Shown here: positions 1-8,160 of the stretch, piece after piece | Layout of the letters: the number at the start of each line of letters is the position of its first letter | Position numbering within the stretch: position 1 is the stretch's first letter | Assembly (NCBI RefSeq): GCF_019209865.1 | Contig: NZ_JAHUTT010000009.1 | Coordinates: 32,317 to 96,316 of the forward strand | Direction: 5' to 3' | Length of the DNA stretch: 64,000 nucleotides | Origin: Shewanella sp. NIFS-20-20 | GTDB taxonomy: Bacteria > Pseudomonadota > Gammaproteobacteria > Enterobacterales > Shewanellaceae | Notes under the pieces: generated by a model | Told to the model about the DNA's origin: nothing | The model's input: the letters and a program-made list of their open reading frames with translations, nothing else | The model's database searches: none | Program-made: the position numbers and the translations under genes

Positions 1-1175
1 GAACCCGTGGGCGGCTGCGGCATGGCACTTGACGGCGCCACCTCAATATGGCGAGCCGGTAGCTTCACAAACTCAGTTTGCTTTAATTTGGGATTCCACC
101 AAGGAATGCTGATGCTTGGTAATGTTAACGGACCGGCTTGGGTAGGAACCATGGCAACGGTTTGGGTTAACTGTGAGATCAATTGGCCTTCTCGCAAAAT
201 ACTCTGGCGTTGTGGCTTTTCTGGATACACTTTAACGCCTTGGGGGGCGGTGATATTAAGACTTGGTAAATTATAATCTTCTACGTTGGTTGCCACTAAC
301 GTAAAGGTGCGGGTAATGGGCACGCCGACTTCAAAGGATTGCGTCTCGTCCCACTTTTCAGTCAACATGGCCAGATCGGCAACCCACCATTTCCCTTGAT
401 AATCGACAGGAATGGGCAATACCTCGATGATGTCATTATTGGCATTGGCCTGCACTGGGCGGCTTTGGTTAAAAGAAAAGAGGTTGGTGGATTGATCTTG
501 GTTAATAATGTCGCCATCAAATTTTGCACCAATAATCTCGGTTTTTCCCGGCTTATCTAAGGTAATGCCATAGACTCTTTCAATGACTCGATAGCGAAGA
601 CCATCGATGATTTCAGAGCCATCCACATCTTCGCCTAACTGTTTTACTTGGGCATCTTTTACTTCTGGTGCATTGATCATGCCGCGCTGTAAATCTTTAG
701 CTAAATAGAGTTTGACCTTATAAATGAGCAGTTCACCAACATAAGGTTCAGCGTTAGATAATGTGGCTTTTAGCATCACATCTTGGCTGCGATTGCTTGC
801 CGCCACATCGGCTACCACGCTCAACGGGATAGGCGCTGAACTCACACCTGCAATCGTCAATGCTGGGATAGTGACATTACCTAATTTTTTGGCCGCTAAT
901 AAGATTTGCCAACGAGTTTCTTTACTGGCATCGAAATTGATAATTCTTGTACTGCGACTGACACTGGTGCGGCCAATAATAAAATCCTTCGCTAAGGCCG
1001 AGGTATTCAGCGCGCTATTGGCGATATCGTCATTGGCAACCACGGTTAAGGCAAAGTATTCATTTACCATCACGGGATTACGATCGACGGTCGCTTGCAA
1101 TTGGGTCACTTCAGCTTGACTAATCCCAGAGACTAACCACAGCAAGAGAAATAATAGGGCGGTCGGTTTTACCAC
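1..1175 (-). CDS. batD: BatD family protein, N-terminal part (cut by window edge)
   Basis: Partial gene: the reading frame runs off the left edge, so only about 391 N-terminal residues are visible. A GTG start is chosen because it overlaps the stop of the preceding VWA gene (GTGGTAA), as expected in a tightly coupled operon. The product begins with a signal peptide (MVKPTALLFLLLWLVSGISQ, then AEVTQ) and continues as beta-rich sequence typical of the BatD (oxygen tolerance) family: periplasmic immunoglobulin-like repeats, normally followed by a C-terminal membrane anchor that would lie outside this window. It is last of the visible moxR-DUF58-DUF4381-batA-batB-batD series. Family members are thought to act at the envelope together with the VWA proteins; the precise role is unknown. 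The family call rests on sequence character plus operon position. Confidence 0.85.
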   Translation of the reverse strand, partial: MVKPTALLFLLLWLVSGISQAEVTQLQATVDRNPVMVNEYFALTVVANDDIANSALNTSALAKDFIIGRTSVSRSTRIINFDASKETRWQILLAAKKLGNVTIPALTIAGVSSAPIPLSVVADVAASNRSQDVMLKATLSNAEPYVGELLIYKVKLYLAKDLQRGMINAPEVKDAQVKQLGEDVDGSEIIDGLRYRVIERVYGITLDKPGKTEIIGAKFDGDIINQDQSTNLFSFNQSRPVQANANNDIIEVLPIPVDYQGKWWVADLAMLTEKWDETQSFEVGVPITRTFTLVATNVEDYNLPSLNITAPQGVKVYPEKPQRQSILREGQLISQLTQTVAMVPTQAGPLTLPSISIPWWNPKLKQTEFVKLPARHIEVAPSSAMPQPPTG

Positions 1176-3202
1176 TGTTCAGTTTCCTTATTAACGGTGC
1201 CTTGCAGTTGTCGCTTTTGGTATTCAAGCAACATTTTATTGCGTAGTAAGACTTGCGGATCATCATTGACGGTATTGAGCATGCGCTGCATCTCCATCGG
1301 CAACGGAGTCATTTGTTCACTAGTGGTCGGTGACGTATTGCTCGCCGTCATCGCTGTCGCATCGGGGTCAGTGGGTGGCGGTTGCTGATTGTTGTCGGTT
1401 GTCAGTGCTTGAGTCTCAGCGGCTGATTGGCTGGCAGCGGTAGCGGGGGCAGTTTCCTCGACACTGGGCTTGGCATTAGCATCCGCTTGCATTTGCGCTT
1501 CATTAATGGCGGGATCTTGACCGTCTTGCTGGCCCTGACTGCCTTGCGGGTCTTGATCGTCTTGCTGGCCCTGACTGCCTTGCGGGTCTTGACCGTCTTG
1601 TTGGCCCTGACTGCCTTGCTGGTTTTGACCGTCTTGCTGGCCCTGACTGCCTTGCTGGTTTTGACCGTCTTGCTGGCCCTGACTGCCTTGCTGGTCTTGA
1701 CCGTCTTGCTGGCCCTGACTGCCTTGCTGGTCTTGACCGTCTTGCTGGCCCTGACTGCCTTGCTGGTCTTGACCGTCTTGCTGGTCCTGACTGCTTTGCT
1801 GGTCTTGAACGTCTTGCTGGCCCTGACTGCTTTGCTGGTCTTGCGTGTTTTGTTGCTCTTGTAACAGTTTCTCTGCTAATTCGAGATTACTCTGAGCCTG
1901 CGCAAATTCGGGTTGCAGCGCCAATGATTGTTGGTATTTTTGCTTGGCATCGGCGAACTTTCCTAATTGCATCAGAGCATTACCTTGATTGTAAAGGCCG
2001 TTGGCACTCTTGTCCTGACTAAATCCCGCCAATGCCTGCTCATACTGCTTGGCTTGATATAACGCGGCGGCTTGCCATTGCGGCAGGGTAAATTGTTGTG
2101 CCGCTTGTTGATACTGACCTTGTTGATAGGCTGTCTGCGCTTGTTGATCTTGGGTGTGCCAAAGATCTTGCCAAGTGTTAGCTTGTGCCGGTTGCGGTAC
2201 ACTGATGACTGTCATCAGTGCTAGGCTGGCTAATAAGCCATGGCGAAAAGTCATGACGACAGGTAGCAGCAATAATAGCGCGATATAAGGGCCTAGATCT
2301 TGCCATTGCTCGCCATGGAGATCGGTCAATTGCGCCTCTTGACTGGTTTTGAGCCAGTGGATCACTTGGTTGACATCGCTGCCATCATTGGTTGGAGTGA
2401 CAAAGAGGCCGCCATTAGCTGCCGCCAATTTAGCCAGTAGTGACATGTTGGTCTTGGCAATAACGACATCACCATCGATGTTTTTTTGTAATGTACCATC
2501 TGGGTAATGGATGGCTGCGCCGGCGTCGGTGCCGATGGCTATTATGGCTAGCCGATAAGGGCTAGCATCTAAACTTTGCTGTGCTTGTTTAAATTGTTTT
2601 GCATTGATGCCGTCGGTGAGCACTATGATGTCACCATTGAGGTAACCGCCCTGTGTCAGCAACTGCTGGGCAAGCGTTAACCCTGCCGCTAAGTTTGACC
2701 CTTGGCTCGGCATGATGGCCGGGCTGAGCGTGGGTAACAGATTAAGTAAGGTGTGCTTATCATTAGTGATTGGGCTAATGGTAAAGGCATCCGCCGCGTA
2801 GACGACTAACCCAGTATCTCCCGTGGTTAATGCATTAATTAAGTCGGTGGCTCTAAATTTTTCTTGAGTGAGCCGGTTTGGTACTAAGTCATTAGCATAG
2901 AGTGAATTTGACATATCCAGTACGATGACTCGGCCATCGCTGGCAGCAAACACGGGCGTGGCTTTTTTGGTCACGGCTGGACCTGATAAGGCCAATATTG
3001 CGATAACCATGATGGTGGTTAACCACCACAGTGAGGTTTTTTTGGCCGCCGACGTCGGCGAGATCAATAGCCGTGATAAATGACTCGCAATATAAGAATC
3101 CCAACCCGATGTGCCGCGATGCACGCGCCAAAGATAGGCAAGGAATAGAGGTAAGGCGACATAGGCCCATAACCATTCTGGTCGAATAAAGTGCAATATC
3201 AT
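1169..3202 (-). CDS. batB: VWA and TPR domain protein (BatB/BatC-type)
   Basis: Inner-membrane protein of 677 residues, with membrane segments near the N-terminus (around 10-25 and 60-75), a VWA domain (about 80-280), another membrane segment (around 310-330) and then TPR-like helices (about 345-450). The metal site motif DMSNS near residue 90 is intact. The C-terminal third holds an extreme Gln/Asp/Gly repeat: nine copies of a 12-residue unit (consensus DQQGSQGQQDGQ). I start at 3202 because that ATG overlaps the batA stop (ATGA); an in-frame start 45 bases further upstream would overlap batA without an evident ribosome site. The arrangement combines what other bacteria split into BatB (VWA) and BatC (TPR). 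It probably assembles with BatA and BatD at the membrane; the function in aerotolerance is family lore, not shown here. Confidence 0.9.
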   Translation of the reverse strand: MILHFIRPEWLWAYVALPLFLAYLWRVHRGTSGWDSYIASHLSRLLISPTSAAKKTSLWWLTTIMVIAILALSGPAVTKKATPVFAASDGRVIVLDMSNSLYANDLVPNRLTQEKFRATDLINALTTGDTGLVVYAADAFTISPITNDKHTLLNLLPTLSPAIMPSQGSNLAAGLTLAQQLLTQGGYLNGDIIVLTDGINAKQFKQAQQSLDASPYRLAIIAIGTDAGAAIHYPDGTLQKNIDGDVVIAKTNMSLLAKLAAANGGLFVTPTNDGSDVNQVIHWLKTSQEAQLTDLHGEQWQDLGPYIALLLLLPVVMTFRHGLLASLALMTVISVPQPAQANTWQDLWHTQDQQAQTAYQQGQYQQAAQQFTLPQWQAAALYQAKQYEQALAGFSQDKSANGLYNQGNALMQLGKFADAKQKYQQSLALQPEFAQAQSNLELAEKLLQEQQNTQDQQSSQGQQDVQDQQSSQDQQDGQDQQGSQGQQDGQDQQGSQGQQDGQDQQGSQGQQDGQNQQGSQGQQDGQNQQGSQGQQDGQDPQGSQGQQDDQDPQGSQGQQDGQDPAINEAQMQADANAKPSVEETAPATAASQSAAETQALTTDNNQQPPPTDPDATAMTASNTSPTTSEQMTPLPMEMQRMLNTVNDDPQVLLRNKMLLEYQKRQLQGTVNKETEQW
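1514..1843 (-). repeat. 36-bp in-frame tandem repeat inside batB
   Basis: About nine consecutive copies of a 36-bp unit encode 12 residues each, consensus DQQGSQGQQDGQ, with D/N, Q/P and G/S substitutions between copies. The unit is a multiple of three, so copy-number change would keep the frame. The encoded segment is hydrophilic and low in complexity, so it is probably a flexible linker following the TPR region. Confidence 0.92.
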
Positions 3203-4188
3203 CGTAACTTCCGCCCTAATGACGGTCCATGACCTTTGATTTGCCACAGTGATAAGCCGACAGTCAGTATCAGCATCAACGCCAGTGGCCAGTAAAATAA
3301 TTCTGTTTGTGGTTGATAGCTCATGAGATCACGGCTGACAGGTTCGAGCTTATCAATGTCTTGGTAGATGCGTGCTAATTCGGCGGGATCTCTGGCACGG
3401 AAATATTGACCGCCAGTCAGGCTGGCTATTTGGGCCAAGGTGCTTTCATCTAAATCGGCGGCCGGATTGATTTGCTCTGTTCCAAACAGGCCTCGACGAG
3501 TCAGGGTGTCAGCCCCAATACCGATGGTATAGATGGTGATCCCACGTTTTGCGGCAATTTCAGCGGCTTCAAGCGGCTCGATATTACCGGCATTACTGCT
3601 GCCATCAGTCAGCAAGATCAACACGCGATTACTCTCATCGATGTTGTCAAAGCGCTTAACGGCCAAGCCAATAGCTTCGCCGATGGCAGTTTGTTTACCG
3701 ACGAGACCGATTTGTGCTTCATGAAGGTATTGACTGATGCTGCGTCTGTCTTGGGTCAGTGGTGCCTGTAAATAGGCGTGGTCGGCAAATAAAATTAATC
3801 CGAGGCGATCGCCTTGACGGCGCTCAATAAAATCACTGAGCACATGTTGGATCAAGGTGAGTCTATCGACGGTTCGGCCTTGGATCACCATGTCTTCAAT
3901 TTGCATGCTTCCAGACAAATCGACCGCCACCATCAAATCTCTGCCTTCAGTAGGCAGCGGTATCGGTTCACCTAACCACATGGGTCTGGCGAGTGCGATG
4001 AGCAATAATAGCCAAATCAGATACAAGGGTTTTTTAGATGGGTGGTGGGTCACCGACACGGCTTGATTGCCCAGCGTGGCTACCCCAGGCAGTTGCAGTT
4101 CACCGCCTGCCATCGCTTGACGCTTATGGGTAAACAATATGGGTAGAGGCAAGAGTAATAATAACCAAGGCCAATTGAGGGTTAACAT
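3199..4188 (-). CDS. batA: VWA domain membrane protein (BatA-type)
   Basis: A 329-residue protein with hydrophobic segments at about 5-20 and 55-70, a VWA domain at about 85-290 and a C-terminal membrane segment (about 300-320). The MIDAS motif DLSGS (near residue 90) and the later LTDGSSN stretch are intact, so metal-dependent partner binding is plausible. The start overlaps the end of the DUF4381 gene by seven bases and its stop overlaps the ATG of batB. This is the canonical BatA architecture. The domain is expected to face the periplasm or cytoplasm depending on topology, which the sequence alone does not settle. Function: putative scaffold of the Bat complex, linked in some bacteria to oxygen or stress tolerance. 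Confidence 0.92.
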   Translation of the reverse strand: MLTLNWPWLLLLLPLPILFTHKRQAMAGGELQLPGVATLGNQAVSVTHHPSKKPLYLIWLLLLIALARPMWLGEPIPLPTEGRDLMVAVDLSGSMQIEDMVIQGRTVDRLTLIQHVLSDFIERRQGDRLGLILFADHAYLQAPLTQDRRSISQYLHEAQIGLVGKQTAIGEAIGLAVKRFDNIDESNRVLILLTDGSSNAGNIEPLEAAEIAAKRGITIYTIGIGADTLTRRGLFGTEQINPAADLDESTLAQIASLTGGQYFRARDPAELARIYQDIDKLEPVSRDLMSYQPQTELFYWPLALMLILTVGLSLWQIKGHGPSLGRKLR

Positions 4189-4688
4189 TCACTTCTCCGT
4201 TGACGTTGTTGGCGACTAGGGGGCAGGGCATGTTTGAGCCAGTGTTGACTCAACTGAGTGAGCTGTTGTTTTTGCACCAGTGTGATGCCTGTAGGGCGAA
4301 AGCGCTGTCCAAGCAAGAGTGGCCATTGCCCTTGATACTGGTTTGGCATATCGAGATCAAGCCAAGTAAACCAGGCGCTGTCACTTAGGTTGCTAAGTGA
4401 GTGACGCGGGTAATAACTCATGGCGGCTCGTTTAAGCAATATATTAACCTGATGAGGATAATCAGGGCTATTGAGATCTAATTGTGCCAGCAATAACAGC
4501 GCTTGTTGGCGGGCAACTTTGGCTCGGCGTGATTGTCGCCACCATGCCAAGGTGCTTACCACCAGGATTAACGCAATGGCGAGGAGCAACCAATAGCCCA
4601 GCGCAAGCGGCCATGCGCTGACGTCGGCGGGCAGTTGGATATCGTGGAGTGATGCCAAGGCTGGGTTGGCAGTAACAGCTTGAGTCAC
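4182..4688 (-). CDS. DUF4381 domain protein
   Basis: A 168-residue single-pass membrane protein: a short N-terminal region ending with the LPADVSAWPLALGYW stretch, one strong transmembrane helix (about 28-50), then a basic cytoplasmic stretch and a helical C-terminal domain. This architecture and its position between DUF58 and BatA match the DUF4381 family, which accompanies MoxR/Bat operons in gammaproteobacteria. No catalytic motif is visible. It begins four bases after the DUF58 stop and overlaps batA, so translational coupling is likely. The molecular role is unknown. Confidence 0.82.
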   Translation of the reverse strand: MTQAVTANPALASLHDIQLPADVSAWPLALGYWLLLAIALILVVSTLAWWRQSRRAKVARQQALLLLAQLDLNSPDYPHQVNILLKRAAMSYYPRHSLSNLSDSAWFTWLDLDMPNQYQGQWPLLLGQRFRPTGITLVQKQQLTQLSQHWLKHALPPSRQQRQRRSEC

Positions 4689-4692
4689 TGGT

Positions 4693-5625
4693 TTATCCTA
4701 ATTTATCCAATTGTTGATTTAAGGGCTGGCCAGCATCAATAAAGCGCGGCTGGATCGTTAACCCTTGTAACATGCTCACAAATTGCTGTTGTTGCTGTTG
4801 TTGTCTTAGTAACCAAGCCTCGTATTGCGTTCGGTCAAGCCAACGTTCGACATTGCCTTCTCGCACCGGCAACTGAAATTGGCGCGGTAATTGTGTCTGT
4901 CCTTGCCTTAAAGGGTCGGTAATGACAAAGGCGGAGATATCGCAATGGCGGCTTACCATGCTCAGCGGAGCTCGACATGCTGGAGAGAAATTAAAGCCAT
5001 CGCTAATGAGATAAATTAATGAGCCTGGTTTAGCCAGCCGAACTAATCGCTGACAAGCGTGAGCCAGATAATCAGGTTCTGCTAGCGCCCTTGTCAATTG
5101 ATGCAGTTGTTCGCCATGGAGTTTGGTTATCGCATTAATAAACGGCAGTATGCCTGCCTGACGGCTGCGGGGCTTTAATTCTTGATGTTGGCTTTCGGTC
5201 ACGATTAACCCGCCCAAACGATCACCGTGACGGATGGCCGCCCAGCCTAAGGTGGCCGCTAAATGTGCCGCTTGGACAGATTGCAGCAATAGACTGGAAC
5301 CAAAATATAGGCTGTAACTGAGATCGAGCAAGATAATCACAGGACGCTCGCGCTCTTCCACAAACAACTTAGTGTGAACCTTGCCGGTTCTGGCGGTCAC
5401 CCGCCAGTCGATGGTTCTGACATCATCGCCTTGTTGGTAGTGGCGTACCTCAGCAAATTCCATTCCGCGGCCTTTAATGGCACTGCTTCTGTGTCCCGCT
5501 AACGCTGCGCGAGCGCGGCCTCGATGTTCAACGACGGCGATGGCTTGCCGTTGACAGGCCAGCAACTCTTTATCGGTTAATGAGATGCCATCGGCAAATA
5601 ATGGCATAGACGCTGGAAGCTTCAT
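4693..5625 (-). CDS. DUF58 domain protein
   Basis: A 310-residue cytoplasmic protein. It has the DUF58 signature around residues 50-80 (GRGMEFAEVRHYQQGDD followed by RTIDWRVTARTGK), followed by a degenerate VWA-like fold with DLSYSLYF in place of the usual metal site. DUF58 proteins are routinely encoded next to MoxR ATPases and are taken to be their partners. The gene starts two bases after the moxR stop and is followed immediately by the DUF4381 gene. A short polyglutamine run near residue 275 (CAA/CAG) is a minor oddity. Substrate unknown. Confidence 0.9.
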   Translation of the reverse strand: MKLPASMPLFADGISLTDKELLACQRQAIAVVEHRGRARAALAGHRSSAIKGRGMEFAEVRHYQQGDDVRTIDWRVTARTGKVHTKLFVEERERPVIILLDLSYSLYFGSSLLLQSVQAAHLAATLGWAAIRHGDRLGGLIVTESQHQELKPRSRQAGILPFINAITKLHGEQLHQLTRALAEPDYLAHACQRLVRLAKPGSLIYLISDGFNFSPACRAPLSMVSRHCDISAFVITDPLRQGQTQLPRQFQLPVREGNVERWLDRTQYEAWLLRQQQQQQQFVSMLQGLTIQPRFIDAGQPLNQQLDKLG

Positions 5626-5627
5626 GG

Positions 5628-6596
5628 TTAAGGCACCGCCACCAAAGATAACAAGTGACTAATGACGTGATCGCGGCTAATGCCTTCGGCTTGGGCTTGA
5701 TAGCTGAGCAATAATCGGTGACGCAACACATTGGGGACCACGGCTTGAATATCTTCAGGCGACACAAAGTCTCGCTCCTGCAGCCAAGCTCGTGCGCGAG
5801 CGCAGCGTTCTATCGCCAAGCTTGCCCTTGGACTGACACCGTATTCCAGCCATGTCGCTAACTCGGCGCTATATTGGGCCGGTTGCCGAGTGGCATTAAT
5901 AATATCGACAATATAATGCTCAAGTGGCTCAGCGAGATACAGTTCGAGTGCCTCTTTTCGTGCTTCGAAAATATCGACTTGCGCTATCGGCTCGATGTTA
6001 AGTTCTTCACCGCGAAGCGCCTCGTTGCGCGATAATCTTAAAATCTGTAATTCGGTTTCAGCGCTTGGATAATCGAGGTTTAGGTGCATTAAAAAACGGT
6101 CGAGCTGAGCTTCTGGTAACGGGTAGGTACCTTCGTTTTCTAGCGGGTTTTGGGTTGCCATGACTAAAAATAGTGGCGCTAGCGGGTAAGAGTGTTTTCC
6201 GACAGTGACTTGTCCTTCCGCCATGGCCTCTAACAACGCTGATTGCACTTTTGCGGGGGCACGATTGATCTCGTCCGCTAAGATCAGGTTATGAAATATC
6301 GGTCCGGCTTCAAACTCAAATTGACCTGTCTGGGCTCGATAGATGTCGGTGCCAGTTAAATCCGCGGGCAACAGATCCGGAGTAAACTGAATGCGATGGA
6401 AATCACCTTCAACGCCCTCACATAAGGCTTTTACCGCGCGGGTTTTAGCAAGCCCTGGCGGGCCTTCCACCAATAAATGGCCATCAGCAATTAATGCAGT
6501 GAGTAAGTTTTCGGTTAAATCTGGCTGACCTAATACTTGTTGATTGAGGTATTGGCGCAAAGAATGAAATCGGCTAATTGGCATAAGGTTACTCAT
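5628..6596 (-). CDS. MoxR-family AAA+ ATPase
   Basis: A 322-residue AAA+ ATPase of the MoxR group. The Walker A motif GPPGLAKT lies near residue 45 and Walker B (LILADEINRAP) near 107; the sensor-1 region MATQNPLENEGTYPLPEAQ and the C-terminal lid domain are also present. Length is normal for the family. It is the first gene of the minus-strand bat operon. MoxR ATPases act as chaperone-like remodelling enzymes with VWA proteins as partners, and two such proteins are encoded downstream. The start ATG is preceded by a weak ribosome site, and the 250-bp gap to divergent fadI should hold both promoters. Confidence 0.95.
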   Translation of the reverse strand: MSNLMPISRFHSLRQYLNQQVLGQPDLTENLLTALIADGHLLVEGPPGLAKTRAVKALCEGVEGDFHRIQFTPDLLPADLTGTDIYRAQTGQFEFEAGPIFHNLILADEINRAPAKVQSALLEAMAEGQVTVGKHSYPLAPLFLVMATQNPLENEGTYPLPEAQLDRFLMHLNLDYPSAETELQILRLSRNEALRGEELNIEPIAQVDIFEARKEALELYLAEPLEHYIVDIINATRQPAQYSAELATWLEYGVSPRASLAIERCARARAWLQERDFVSPEDIQAVVPNVLRHRLLLSYQAQAEGISRDHVISHLLSLVAVP

Positions 6597-6721
6597 TCAT
6601 TTGTAGATGGCTGATATAGACATACCATAGTGTAAATAGTTTCGTACAAAATTGTACTCTGTATCTTTTAATTGTTTTTCATAGAAAAAAACAAACATTT
6701 TCGAGAAGTTTTGATAATAAA

Positions 6722-6735
6722 CAAACAAGTGTTTT
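6722..6735. promoter_or_regulatory. possible PsrA-like inverted repeat upstream of fadI
   Basis: CAAACAAGTGTTTT is an imperfect inverted repeat (CAAAC, four bases, GTTTT) resembling the G/CAAAC-N-GTTTG/C operator of the fatty-acid regulator PsrA. It lies about 40 bases upstream of the FadR-like site in the fadI promoter region. The match is short and AT-rich, so chance is a real possibility. Confidence 0.3.
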
Positions 6736-6774
6736 AAACCAAGACAGAAATAGTTAGAATCAGATCACACTTTT

Positions 6775-6791
6775 ATTGGTCTGACCTGTTA
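6775..6791. promoter_or_regulatory. probable FadR operator upstream of fadIJ
   Basis: ATTGGTCTGACCTGTTA contains the palindromic core TGGTCTGACC, matching the known FadR operator core (TGGTCnGACC, with flanking AAC/GTT). It lies about 60 bases upstream of the fadI ATG, where FadR would repress beta-oxidation until long-chain acyl-CoA accumulates. Downstream genes are the expected FadR targets, which strengthens the call. Confidence 0.7.
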
Positions 6792-6849
6792 AGTGTGCTG
6801 TCAAGCAGGACCCTAGACTATGGAATAGAGAATAACAAGAGGATGACAC

Positions 6850-8160
6850 ATGCATGCCAGACAAGATCTGACCACTCGCAAGGGCGAGCGAATCGCCATT
6901 GTTGCGGGACTTCGTACGCCATTCGCTAAACAAGCGACGGCCTTTCATGGGATTTCGGCGCTCGATATGGGCAAGATGGTCGTCAATGAAATGATTGCCC
7001 GTGCTGAACTGGATCCCGCATTAATCCAGCAATTGGTGTATGGCCAAGTGGTACAAATGCCGGAAGCGCCAAATATTGCCCGGGAAATTGTGCTTGGCAC
7101 TGGCATGAATGTGGCCACCGATGCTTACTCAGTCAGTCGGGCATGTGCCACCAGTTTTCAGTCGGCAGTTAATGTGGCTGAATCTATGATGGCTGGCAAT
7201 ATCGATGTGGGCATTGCTGGCGGGGCCGACTCATCATCGGTGTTGCCGATTGGGGTGTCTAAAACTATGGCGCGAGCCTTGGTTGATCTCAATAAAGCCC
7301 GTAGTGTCGGGCAAAAGCTCGCCATATTGCGTCGTCTAGGCCTCAAAGACTTATTGCCAGTGCCTCCGGCGGTCGCGGAATATTCGACGGGCTTATCGAT
7401 GGGACAAACCGCAGAGCAAATGGCGAAAACCCATAACATCAGTCGCCAAGATCAAGATGCATTAGCCCATCGCTCACATACCTTAGCCACTCAAACTTGG
7501 GCTTCTGGGGTGTTACAGCAAGAGGTGATGACAGCCCATGTACCGCCTTATAAGCAGTTTATTGATATGGATAACAATATCCGTCAAGACTCACAATTAG
7601 ATTCGTATGCCAAGTTAAGACCCGCCTTCGATCGCAAACATGGCTCAGTTACCGCTGCTAACAGCACGCCCCTGACCGATGGTGCCTCGGCCATTATTAT
7701 GATGACGGAAAGCCGAGCTAAGGCCTTGGGGTATCAACCTATCGGGTATATCAAGAGTTATGCATTCACTGCCATCGATGTGTGGCAAGACATGTTAATG
7801 GGTCCTTCTTATGCTACCCCATTGGCATTGGCTCGCGCCGGCATGCAACTTGAAGATTTAACCTTGATTGAAATGCACGAAGCGTTTGCGGCTCAGACCT
7901 TGGCCAATATGAAGATGTTTGCCTCAAAGACCTTTGCCCAAGAGAAATTGGGATTATCGCGTGCCATCGGCGAAATCGATATGGACAAGTTCAATGTGCT
8001 CGGTGGTTCTTTAGCCTACGGCCACCCATTTGCCGCCACAGGTACACGCTTAATTACCCAAGTATGTCATGAACTGAAACGTCGAGGTGGTGGGGTTGGT
8101 TTGGCCACCGCTTGTGCTGCAGGTGGTCTTGGTGCTGCCATGATTTTAGAGGTGGAGTAA
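6850..8160 (+). CDS. fadI: 3-ketoacyl-CoA thiolase (acetyl-CoA acyltransferase) FadI
   Basis: Beta subunit of the FadIJ beta-oxidation complex; it cleaves 3-ketoacyl-CoA to acetyl-CoA and a shortened acyl-CoA. The 436-residue protein has the nucleophilic Cys99 in [11 protein letters not shown], the His motif [14 protein letters not shown] and the C-terminal catalytic cysteine in [13 protein letters not shown] (about 422), so all thiolase residues are present. Length matches FadI (436 in E. coli), and is longer than FadA. A ribosome site (AAGAGGA) precedes the ATG. The stop overlaps the fadJ start (TAATG), indicating an operon with coupled translation. A FadR-like operator lies upstream. Confidence 0.97.
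   Translation: MHARQDLTTRKGERIAIVAGLRTPFAKQATAFHGISALDMGKMVVNEMIARAELDPALIQQLVYGQVVQMPEAPNIAREIVLGTGMNVATDAYSVSRACATSFQSAVNVAESMMAGNIDVGIAGGADSSSVLPIGVSKTMARALVDLNKARSVGQKLAILRRLGLKDLLPVPPAVAEYSTGLSMGQTAEQMAKTHNISRQDQDALAHRSHTLATQTWASGVLQQEVMTAHVPPYKQFIDMDNNIRQDSQLDSYAKLRPAFDRKHGSVTAANSTPLTDGASAIIMMTESRAKALGYQPIGYIKSYAFTAIDVWQDMLMGPSYATPLALARAGMQLEDLTLIEMHEAFAAQTLANMKMFASKTFAQEKLGLSRAIGEIDMDKFNVLGGSLAYGHPFAATGTRLITQVCHELKRRGGGVGLATACAAGGLGAAMILEVE

Noticed and set aside
1427..1864. A Leu/Thr-rich plus-strand frame opposite the batB repeats
   Set aside because: Pure mirror of the Gln/Asp/Gly repeat; no independent coding evidence.
4778..4805. Short CAA/CAG run in the DUF58 gene as a phase-variable tract
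   Set aside because: It is an in-frame trinucleotide run of about seven codons near the C-terminus; length change would not switch the gene on or off.
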